NCBI RefSeq assembly: GCF_030052815.1
Contig: NC_079510.1
Location: 32,131,823-32,195,822, forward strand
Direction: 5' to 3'
Origin: Hevea brasiliensis
Lineage: Eukaryota > Streptophyta > Magnoliopsida > Malpighiales > Euphorbiaceae
DNA length: 64,000 nt
This document shows positions 55,901 to 64,000 of the stretch, piece after piece (the first letter of the stretch is position 1; every line of letters begins with the position of its first letter). The notes beneath the pieces are model-generated. The model did not search any database, was not told the DNA's origin, and was given only the letters and a program-made list of their open reading frames with translations. A program made the position numbers and the translations under genes.

Positions 55901-56685
55901 AAAGAAGAGACTTAGTGGAAAGGAGGGCTCCAAGTGTGTTGCATGGAGCTTCACTCAACGGCCATGGAGGTTTCTCTCCTAAAGGTTTTGGCTGGTTTGA
56001 TAAATGGAGAAGATGAAGGAATATTCTTGTCCAAATCTACTTAATGGTCGACTTTGAAGATGTTAGTGGAGCACTAAAATCAATTATAAGGTTTGTTTAT
56101 TCCATGTTTCCAATTTCCCACATTTTCCTCCTATCTTTTGCTATTTAGATTATGTACCACCATTTTAATTTTTCATGATATTTTTCTAGTGTAATATCAT
56201 GTATTTTTAATGGACATTTAGGTCAAAAGGCAACTCGGGATGTCAAATGATCACAATGTCCCTATTCGGGTTGCATTCTCGATTTTTTGGTAACACCGAG
56301 TTTTGTCGTTTTCTCGATTTCTTGTTTTTCTTTGTACTAATTAATTAATTTTTCTTTGATATTTCTAATGGCATTTATACTTCAATAAATCTTTAATTAT
56401 GTCTCAAAACTAAATTGCTAGGGTTCCTTATAGTCCTGGGGTCGGCTATTGCCTGCGCCGTAACTTCCTCGTGCGGTCACCCATCGCTGCGGTGCTGGCT
56501 CGTTTAACTTAGTTTCATTTCATTGCTATTATTTTTCCTTTGTTTTTCTTGTATTTTCCTTTCTTGTATTTCATTATTTTATGTATTCTCACTAACATTT
56601 AAATATAATTTCAAGCATCCTAGCTATCCAGACAGACACTGTCATCAGAACAGTAGAACGCACTACTGAACATAGGGGTGTTACA
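52938..56685 (-). repeat. Tekay-like 5' LTR, unsplit (3,748 bp)
   Basis: A direct copy of the split left LTR. It keeps TTTAACCACATGAACATACC uninterrupted at about 55567-55586, the pre-insertion site of unit B. It carries the six-copy 47-bp repeat at 53720-54000 with anchors 53739 to 53974. Confidence 0.92.
53720..54000. repeat. 47-bp tandem repeat, six copies (right Tekay-like LTR)
   Basis: Anchors at 53739, 53786, 53833, 53880, 53927 and 53974, exactly 47 bp apart. Same copy number as the left LTR. Confidence 0.92.
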
Positions 56686-56690
56686 TCCAC
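56686..56690. repeat. Target-site duplication of Tekay-like element, right copy
   Basis: TCCAC directly after the LTR end GGGGTGTTACA. Confidence 0.9.
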
Positions 56691-56964
56691 CGATGATCAC
56701 AATCGTAAGGATGGATCCAGAGCCCTCGGATCAAAAAGCAGATGGCAGGTTTGGTGCTTTTTATTCCCAGCCTTTAGATCCATCTTGTAAGGCAAGACCC
56801 TGAGTCGTTGGATTAAGAGAAGAAATGACGAATATTTTGAACGGAATCCCAACCCTCTATTTTGATTCTCTTTAATTATGAGACATCAGATTATGTTCTT
56901 TTGAATCTAAACCCTCCGTCTCCCCTAGTGAGTTCCTAAGCCTTCATTATGGGCACCCGTTCAC

Positions 56965-56972
56965 TATAAATA
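56965..56972 (+). promoter_or_regulatory. Unit A sense promoter TATA box
   Basis: TATAAATA in CACTATAAATACCTGCATG, matching the minus-strand box in unit B at 45196-45203. Confidence 0.55.
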
Positions 56973-57359
56973 CCTGCATGCAATACTGTAGAAGGGACGG
57001 ACGAAAAAAGGTGGTAGTGATTATAGTGGAAAGACTCTGAAATTTGATTCAGTCTTGCTACTTTGCCATTCTGAGCTTTCGTAGCATTGAGAAACTTTAG
57101 AAACCAATTTTCTTAAGTATCTTTATTAAAGGAGCTCTGAACCTTGAAATTTTCATTTTCAGTGCCTGTTCATTACTCTGTAAGACCATTTTCGTTCAGT
57201 TTCATCCTCACCGCCCTAATATCAATACATTACTCTCCAAGCTCAACCTCGTTTCGACCTATTCTTATTATGTCAGATAAGTTCGAGTCTTTCTGCCATC
57301 AACTTTCACGTCTACACGACTTGTGGATACCGGAATTAACTCATTCGTCTCCTCAACTT

Positions 57360-57372
57360 CCTACAGGTAAGC
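57360..57372 (+). promoter_or_regulatory. Unit A candidate splice donor
   Basis: CCTACAG then GTAAGCG, the break after 57366. A short frame from ATG at about 57270 (MSDKFESFCHQLSRLHD) runs to it. The position relative to the TATA box is conserved with unit B. Confidence 0.45.
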
Positions 57373-58010
57373 GTCTAAACCATTATTTTTGTCTGATATC
57401 CTCGTCTTTTTTTCTCCAGCTTTCTTTTAAAATTTCTTTTATATCCAGTTGCACTACATCTCAAGATAGATTACCTAGGCCAATAGTTATTTCCAGTGTC
57501 TTCTTTTATTTTGTTCGAATATTCCATTTGTCGAGAGTAGATGTTCGAGTCCTCAGCGGCTCGTAAATACTCTAAAGAGAATAGGTAAGAATATCTTAAC
57601 AAGAGTTTTTGGGACTGAATAAATAAAAATGATGAAGGAAAATAGGTATATCAAAAGGGCTGAATAGGAGGGGGAACATAATTATGTTAAACAAATAAGT
57701 CAAGAGGTCGGGCCACGGAACGAGCCCAGGTGATGATATAATAGATCGGGAATCAAAATAAGCTCGGATCCCGAGCGAGCAGCTAAAAGAGATCGAACCA
57801 AAGAGTTCGGATAAAGCGACCATGCAGAAGATCGGCAAGGAGTTAGGTTTTCCGTCCACTATCTAGTTATAGGGTCTTGTAGGCTGGGAAAAATTGTACA
57901 CGGGTCTCTTGTGTCCTCGGTACCTCATTCCCACAAAAGGGGTCAAGAAGGACCCTTTACCAAAATCCTTAGTTCCAAGTTCTTACAAAACTCCATAAAT
58001 ACTTTAAAGA

Positions 58011-58640
58011 GATCGGGGGAGAGTTCTTACCCGATTCTCAGCTAAAATCTTAAAAAATATGTGGAGATCGGAGGAGAGTTCTTATCCGAGATCCTTCACC
58101 TAAACTTTAAACAGAATACTTTAAGAGATCGGGGGAGAGTTCTTACCCGATTCTCAGCCAAAATCTTAAAAAATATGTGGAGATCGGAGGAGAGTTCTTA
58201 TCCGAGATCCTTCACCTAAACTTTAAACAGAATACTTTAATAGATCAGGGGAGAGTTCTTACCCGATTCTCAGCCAAAATCTTAAAAAATATGTGGAGAT
58301 CGGAGGAGAGTTCTTATCAGAAATCCTTCACCAAAACTTTAAACAGAATACTTTAAGAGATCGGGGGAGAGTTCTTACCCGATTCTTAGCCAAAATCTTA
58401 AAAAATATGTGGAGATCGGAGGAGAGTTCTTATCCGAGATCCTTCACCTAAACTTTAAATAGAACACTTTAAGAGATCGGGGGAGAGTTCTTACCCGATT
58501 CTCAGCCAAAATCTTAAAAAATATGTGGAGATCAGAGGAGAGTTCTTATCCGAAATCTCCCGCTCAAACTCTTAACAAAATATATCAAGAGATCGGGAGA
58601 AATTTCTTATCCGAATTCTCTTAACTAAAATCTAAATTAA
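58011..58640. repeat. 116-bp tandem array built of two 58-bp monomers (unit A)
   Basis: GATCGGGGGAGAGTTCTTAC starts at 58011, 58127, 58243, 58359, 58475 and 58591, exactly 116 bp apart. Within each unit a second monomer, GATCGGAGGAGAGTTCTTAT, lies roughly halfway. This is a dimeric higher-order form of the 58- to 60-bp monomer array of unit B. Confidence 0.93.
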
Positions 58641-59729
58641 AATATCACAACTTCAATACACAAAGTAACCCCTAAACAAAAGTCCGCTACACGACACCTA
58701 CTCACTAAGGGTCATCTCATGTACTCATGTTCTTGGGCAGCCCTGAATAGTGAAATATCAAATATTTCTTTTATCCACACGAAGGATTAACATCGTCACT
58801 CCAACCCCCCCATTACCAATTTTAATTTATGAAGAGCATAAAGTTAAATCTGCTTACCCTCGTTGAGGGACGTGGTGGGGTGTCTAACACCTTCCCCACC
58901 CGTATACGGACCCCAAACCTAGAATCTCTGTTTTCGAAGTGGTTTCTTTTTAATTTACCTTTACACATGATTTTCTTTAATTTTCATTAAAATTAAAGTG
59001 ACGACTCCTCACTTTTCCCACTTAAGTGAGAACTTATCCAGGCGACCGTAAAAACTCTTGCTAAAAATAACATAAAATATAGAATATTTATTTATTATAA
59101 AAAAAAGTTTTTTTTTTATAAACAAAAATAATTATTTTATTATTTTATAATTACACTTTGAAATTGGTTAATTATTTTTTAAGGAATTTAATTATTTTCT
59201 TATTTTAATAATAAAATAAATAATATGATATAATAAATTAATAATAATATTTTTATTTTAATAATATAATAAATGATATAATATATGAAATTAATAATTA
59301 TGTATTTATTTTAATAATAAAATAAATAATATAATATAATAAATTTATAATTTTATATTTATTTCAATTATAAAATAAATTATATAATATATACACTTAT
59401 ATGTCATTTTACATATTAACAGTAACATTTAAATATAATTTTTCTTAACACTTAATATAAATTTACTTTCATTAGCTATCAGCTAATAATAACAGCTATT
59501 AGTTAACAACTATTAATTATATTTAACAATCAAATCAAATAGACCCTTAATTAAAACATTTATCCTCAGAGAGAATATGATATATGTGCGTATATTGACT
59601 TGTCCAATTAAATTTAATTCATTAGAAGTTCGAGTTTGCAAAGTGTGAGAATCAACGAGGTAGTTAGCTCTCCACCTTAAAGATTCACAGTGAACACGAA
59701 ACGCCATTTCCAAGTACACACTTCAATGT

Positions 59730-60138
59730 TAACTCTAGTAATTTCGTATCGCTTAAAGAGTTCACCCAACACAAATATTGAAAAAAGTGATGAGTTGTGA
59801 ATCACACTCACAAAACTGCGGATTCCACATTTGTAAATTTAAAAAACAACTATTTTTTGTGTGGTGTTGAGTGCGTTGTACAAGTTGCTATGCATCACCT
59901 TGCATGTGAATCCACCCTTCCCAAGTTCTTCCAACAAAGCTTAAAACATAGTATGACTAGCCAAATACTTTGACCTTATTTTAGCTTTCATATTATAAAT
60001 GGTCTTGGAAATAGCTTCCATATTTGGAATATTTTGTCTGAGGGAAGAAAGAATAGTTCGACGTGCTGTGCCAGCTTTAGCCATTTCTTTCACGCTCACA
60101 ATCTCCTCTCCTGAAAGACAAGAAGGTTGACCTGACAT
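59730..60138 (-). pseudogene. MULE/FAR1-type transposase fragment
   Basis: The minus strand from 60138 reads SCLSGEEIVSVKEMAKAGTA, RRTILSSLRQNIPNMEAISK, TIYNMKAKIRSKYLASHTM, then a stop at about 59941. After the stop, similarity seems to continue (ALLEELGKGGFTCKVM) with more breaks. The 'stop/evolve' segment ...IYNxxxKIR... is typical of the region just before the MULE transposase domain in FAR1-like and Mutator-like proteins. No zinc finger or catalytic core is left. A relic, with moderate certainty on family. Confidence 0.5.
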
Positions 60139-60202
60139 GTGTGAAGCACTTTAACACATGAAACCATCACTTTTTCTATGAACTCACACTTCCAATGGGC
60201 AG

Positions 60203-60204
<2 letters not shown>

Positions 60205-60247
<43 letters not shown>
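60205..60247. repeat. (TTA)n microsatellite
   Basis: An uninterrupted TTATTATTA run. Confidence 0.95.
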
Positions 60248-60419
60248 CATAAAGTACTTAAAATGGACAGTTGATCAATCAAGAATCCATTTTTCTTTTT
60301 CGTTCTTCCGTTGAAATTTTATATCAATTGTGATAATGATTTTCCCTATCACAACCAATATAAACAAATTTATCTTTTTGTGATTTCTTGCCCTGTATAA
60401 CCTTGTGTACGTACAAAGC

Positions 60420-61750
60420 TTTAGGTCTGAGCAGTATTTGATTTAAATAAAAAATTTAAATTAAACTGAATTAATTTGATTCATTTGATTTAATTTTTTA
60501 ATCCATTTAATTTAATTTAATTTTAAATTTTATAAAAATTTAATTTTTTAATTTAATTCAGTTAATTCAGTAAAAAAAAATAAAAAAAACTGAATTAAAC
60601 CGAACATATGCATAGAAAAGCTTATGAAACGCAGCCCTAAGCCCTCTCTCTTTTCTTTCAACCGACTCTCACCCACACTCTATGCTTCCTAGTTCTCTCA
60701 AAAACTCACGAACTCAAAGTTCTCCATCTCTCATCTTCTTGAGTTCTTTCGACAAATCCTTCCCTTTCCTTCTCTCTGAACGACTCTTCTCCCTTAACTT
60801 CTTCACAAACTTAGTAGCATTGTGTCTCCAATCACATCTCTAACAGATTGAAATCAATCAAAAAAGTTGGAATGATTCCAGTCCAGATCGCATCTCCAGT
60901 CTAGATCGCGTCTCCAATAGATCAAAATCAGTGAAATAAAAGCTTTAATGGCTCCTGGGTTCGTGGTCGAGGAGCTTTTCTTCTATACTTTCATGGTACT
61001 AGCTTCTGGGTTTATGAGTTCATCGCTTATGGGTTTATGGATTCATGCTATTTTTAACTTTTTTTTTTCCTTTTGGGTTTTTGAATCTTTGTAATGACTC
61101 TTGTGATTGAGGATTTTGTTGATACCTATTGAAATTTCAATTTTTGAGAAGTTGTTCATGTTATATTGCGATTTATCATAATTTTTACTGATTGTTTGAG
61201 TTGTTAATGGGTTGTTCGTTGTTAAGTTCATGGGTTCATTCTTATCTGGGACTAGCTAATCAACATTTGTTGAAGATGAACGTAGCATCTGGTATTTGCC
61301 CAAAACCAACTGTTCTGAATTGAACCAAACCGAACCAAATCGGCTCGGTTCGATTCGATTTTCTCTTAGTTTGGCTCAGTTTTGGTTGATATTTTATATA
61401 AAATCAGTATTTTAATTTTTCAATTTTAATTCTATTTAAAATCAAACCGATCAAATGCTCTTTCCGACGAAGCTTTGAACGCTATTATGAAGATCTTCAC
61501 AACTTTGAAAATTATTCTGTAGAGCTTCAATTGAATTAAATTGCACAATATAATTTTTTTTTTGTCCTCCTTTAATGGTTTATAATGAGTAATTAAATTA
61601 ATCAAAATTGATTATTTTGATAAGAATATATTCAGTTCGGTTCAATTTAACTTTTAATTAGTGGTTATAAAAATTTTTTATTTTTAATTGTTAATTCAGT
61701 TATCTTTAATTTGGTAACCAAATGAACTGAATGTCTATTAATTAATGTAT
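60420..61750. repeat. hAT-like non-autonomous remnant(s), AACCGAA-type
   Basis: Blocks rich in TTAATTCAGTTAATTCAG, AACCGAACC and GGTTCGATTCG at 60420-60610, 61310-61450 and 61620-61740 resemble the MITE at 11777-12236 in composition. GAGCAGTATTTGATTT (60429) and the complement of AAACCGATCAAATGCTC (about 61445) could be inverted ends, giving a 1-kb element that carries a C/T-rich, leader-like segment (60630-60850). No target duplication was recognised. Confidence 0.3.
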
Positions 61751-62404
61751 TAATTATAATTTTATTAATAATATTTTATTTATAATTATTATTTTATGAT
61801 ATTATAATAATATTTAACTTATTCTCTTATTAATATTAAATTATATTTATTATTTTTCATAAATAAAAAATTTATAAATATATTTTTATTAATAATTAAT
61901 TAATTAATAATATAAAATATATTTTTTAATTTTTCAATTAATTTGATTATAAGTAATAATTTATTAAATATTTTTTTTACTTCTATTAAAATTAATTTTT
62001 CTTAATTTAATTTGATTAAGTTAACATTTGTAAAATCAGTTAATAATTCAACTAATTAAAAATTCGGATGGGTTTAGCGCAAACTTGCCTTATTGATATG
62101 GGCGTGCCAATGAAAAAATTATATAATAAAATAATAATTTTATGTAGGCAATTCTATATGAAATAATAAGCGAATAATATTTCGACACATGAATAAATGT
62201 GATTCTATAAATAAAAGGAGTGAAATCTAAAATAAATAACTACCAAACAGTTTTTTTTTTTTTTTTTTTGTGATAACCAAACTTATTTACATATCAAAGC
62301 TTCATTTGTGTCACAAAAAATAACTTATATATAAAAATATTTTTTATAAAAAATATTTTTTTATTATTTAATTATAATATTAAATTAATAATATGTGTTT
62401 ATTA

Positions 62405-62435
<31 letters not shown>

Positions 62436-62437
62436 AT
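62405..62437. repeat. (AAAT)n microsatellite
   Basis: An uninterrupted AAATAAATAAAT run. Confidence 0.95.
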
Positions 62438-62868
62438 GTATTTATATTTTAATAAAATTATTAAAATTTAAAAAATAAAAAATAATTTTTTCAATTAAAA
62501 AATAATATTCATATTTTTTTATTAATAAATTATTTTTCTCTTTAAATAAAAAAAATATTTTTCCTTGATAAATATTTTTAAGTGTATTAAATATTAAAAA
62601 ACGTAAAAAATACTTTTTAAAAATATATTTTTTTTTTTAAATAAATGAAGTCTAACTTATTAGTGATTTACCATTCTATATGCATCTTATACAAAATTAC
62701 TTACTTACCACATAATTACTCATGCAAATATTCTATTTAATTAAAATGAAATCCAAATAATCGAATAATCAAAATGCCTACGTGGCATGATTTTCGCTTC
62801 GGTGAATGCTAAGCAAATCGTCTCCCGTTTCGGCTGCTGGTCCAAGAAAAACTTGGCTGGTGGAGCCG

Positions 62869-64000
62869 ATGTCTTCGCTCCAGCGAGTGTTAGATCCCAT
62901 CCCTTCTTCAATCTTTTTTCTACCACCGTTACCCTTACCCAAATTCCATTTTTACACCACCGCCGTAAAACCCAGAACCCACTTTCTCCTCCTCTCGGCA
63001 AGAGCAGCCAGAAGAGATGTCTGGACCAGAAGCAACACAACTCATAGAACGCCGTCGTATTTTCCAAAACGACAAAACAAAGAACCGGTGTTTTTGGATC
63101 ACAGTGTAGACATGAACGAGCTGTTGAGCTCCATTAGCCAAACCCAAAACGAGCAGGAACTTTACTCTTTGCTTTCTCCATACAAAGATAGGCAACTTTC
63201 TATCCGGTTCATGGTTTCTCTTCTTTCTCATGAATCCGATTGGGAGAGATCTATCGCTCTTCTTGATTGGATCAATGAGGTAGCTCGCTATTCTCCTTCG
63301 GTGTTTGCATACAACGTGGTTATGCGTAATGTGCTTAGGGCCAAGCAGTGGGAACTCGCTTATGGCCTGTTTGATGAAATGCGTCAGAAAGCTCTTGCAC
63401 CTGATAGGTATACTTACTCTATGCTCATTACTTATTTTGGAAAAGCGGGTATGTTTGATTCTTCTCTTTTTTGGCTCCAACAAATGGAGCAAGACCGTGT
63501 GTCAGGTGATCTTGTTTTGTATAGTAATTTAATTGAGCTTTCGCGCAAGTTGCGAGATTATTCTAAGGCTATTTCTATATTTATGAGGCTAAAAAGGAGT
63601 GGGATTATGCCGGATTTGGTTGCCTATAATTCCATGATTAATGTCTTTGGGAAAGCTAGGTTGTTTAGAGAGGCGAGGATGCTGCTAAAGGAGATGAGAG
63701 AAGTGGGGGTTATGCCTGATACAGTAAGTTATTCAACGCTTTTAAGTGTTTATGTTGAACATGAGAAGTTTGTGGAGGCCTTGTCTGTTTTTGCAGAGAT
63801 GAAAGATGTCAAGTGCCCACTTGACCTCACAACATGTAATATTATGATTGATGTTTATGGACAGCTTGATATGGCCAAGGAAGCAGATAGGTTGTTTTGG
63901 AGCATGAGGAAGATGGGGATAGAGCCAAATGTTGTTAGTTATAATACCCTTTTGAAGGTCTATGGCGAGGCTGAACTTTTTGGGGAAGCTATCCATTTAT
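62869..64000 (+). CDS. P-class PPR protein, At5g39980-like (PDM3/EMB3140), 5' part
   Basis: Open from ATG 62869 to the window edge (377 codons and one base), with no stop and no intron. An in-frame ATG at 62806 would add 21 residues, and a stop just before it (62803) bounds the frame. Residues 1-60 are rich in Ser, Pro, Thr and Arg and low in acids, as in a plastid transit peptide. From residue 82 the sequence (MNELLSSISQTQNEQELYSL, RQLSIRFMVSLLSHESDWER) matches my recollection of Arabidopsis At5g39980, a chloroplast PPR needed for early plastid development and group II intron splicing. Seven 35-residue P motifs are visible (FAYNVVMRN, YTYSMLITYFGK, VLYSNLIELSR, VAYNSMINVFGK, VSYSTLLSVY, TTCNIMIDVYG, VSYNTLLKVYG). 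The gene appears intact. Its remaining motifs lie outside. Confidence 0.88.
   Translation, partial: MSSLQRVLDPIPSSIFFLPPLPLPKFHFYTTAVKPRTHFLLLSARAARRDVWTRSNTTHRTPSYFPKRQNKEPVFLDHSVDMNELLSSISQTQNEQELYSLLSPYKDRQLSIRFMVSLLSHESDWERSIALLDWINEVARYSPSVFAYNVVMRNVLRAKQWELAYGLFDEMRQKALAPDRYTYSMLITYFGKAGMFDSSLFWLQQMEQDRVSGDLVLYSNLIELSRKLRDYSKAISIFMRLKRSGIMPDLVAYNSMINVFGKARLFREARMLLKEMREVGVMPDTVSYSTLLSVYVEHEKFVEALSVFAEMKDVKCPLDLTTCNIMIDVYGQLDMAKEADRLFWSMRKMGIEPNVVSYNTLLKVYGEAELFGEAIHL

Larger units (their letters stand above)
40798..56685 (-). mobile_element. Tekay/Del-like Ty3/gypsy element, gag-only, complete ends
   Basis: Bounded by LTRs of about 3.7 kb with TGTCACACYC...GGGGTGTTACA ends (plus strand) and a perfect TCCAC duplication. 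The interior is only 2.4 kb: initiator-Met primer site, gag with stops, a protease remnant and a polypurine tract. RT and integrase are deleted. The tract and preceding GCGGACGAAATTTATTTTAA are typical of Tekay/Del chromoviruses. The left LTR is split by unit B at 43394-49460. The element sits inside unit A. Confidence 0.88.
56691..59072 (+). mobile_element. Giant gypsy LTR-like unit A, right part
   Basis: Continues unit A after the Tekay-like insertion. In order it has a sense TATA (56965), an exon-like stretch to a splice donor (57366), the 116-bp dimer array (58011-58640), and the conserved box (about 58860-59060) inverted relative to unit B. It ends near 59072 (...GCTAAAAATAACA). The DNA that follows is AT-rich with no primer-binding site, so this too looks like a solo or truncated LTR. 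The LTR sense is plus. Confidence 0.75.
59073..62805. other. AT-rich intergenic spacer upstream of the PPR gene
   Basis: Apart from the transposase fragment, the hAT-like remnants and the microsatellites listed separately, nothing coding is seen. 62100-62740 is A/T runs only. ACGTGGC at about 62780 may be a G-box-like promoter element of the PPR gene. Confidence 0.5.

Noticed and set aside
43394..59072. One giant transposon with long terminal inverted repeats (43394-44100 against 58000-59072).
   Set aside because: The inverted pair is explained by two oppositely oriented copies of the same LTR-like unit. TSDs and the empty site show they belong to different insertion events.
62787..63047. 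An 86-codon ORF overlapping the start of the second PPR gene.
   Set aside because: It is out of frame with the PPR frame, which carries the transit peptide and the recognisable homology. It could at most act as an upstream ORF if transcription starts further left.

Overview
The window reads as nuclear DNA of a dicot plant. It is AT-rich, has three plant-type protein genes (two pentatricopeptide-repeat genes and one DUF569 gene), and is dominated by plant LTR retrotransposons with plant tRNA primer sites (initiator Met and Asp). A spurge-family tree such as rubber or cassava is my hunch and is not shown by the sequence. No tRNA, rRNA or CRISPR was seen.

Layout. 1-14339: two copies of one Ty1/copia family with LTRs of about 2.1 kb lie head to head. 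The minus copy (C1, 1-8394) sits inside a plus copy (C2, 8395-14339), and C2 also carries a 460-bp hAT-type MITE with an 8-bp target duplication next to its polypurine tract. 14340-19181: AT-rich DNA with a field of inverted GCAATCGATT-like motifs and tandem repeats. 19182-20702: an intronless PLS/E-class PPR gene. 21427-22429: a two-exon DUF569 gene on the minus strand. 22430-25334: AT-rich spacer.

25335-26228: an inverted fragment (integrase end plus post-pol DNA) of an Athila-like Ty3/gypsy family. 26229-38148: a young, near-intact but non-autonomous member of that family (1.6-kb LTRs about 1% different, tRNA-Asp primer site, intact 917-aa gag-protease and 480-aa second ORF, no reverse transcriptase or integrase). 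It carries a regular 73-bp x 12 array in which most units can form a hairpin.

38149-59072: a three-level nest. An old giant LTR-like unit (A, plus sense) is split by a Tekay/Del-like gypsy element (40798-56685, TSD TCCAC). The left LTR of that element is in turn split by a second giant unit of the same family as A (B, 43394-49460, 6,067 bp, TSD TAACC, minus sense). The other Tekay LTR preserves the empty site. A and B have TG...CA ends but no internal LTR pair, so I read them as solo LTRs of an Ogre/Tat-like element. Both contain a sense TATA box followed by a splice donor, and two conserved antisense promoters that drive ORFs lying within the LTR-like unit. This is the most unusual thing here.

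59073-62805: AT-rich spacer with a decayed MULE/FAR1-type transposase fragment and microsatellites. 62869-64000: the 5' part of a chloroplast-type P-class PPR gene resembling Arabidopsis At5g39980, running off the right edge.

The host genes are unrelated neighbours and there is no sign of a shared pathway. The rest is layered transposon history.
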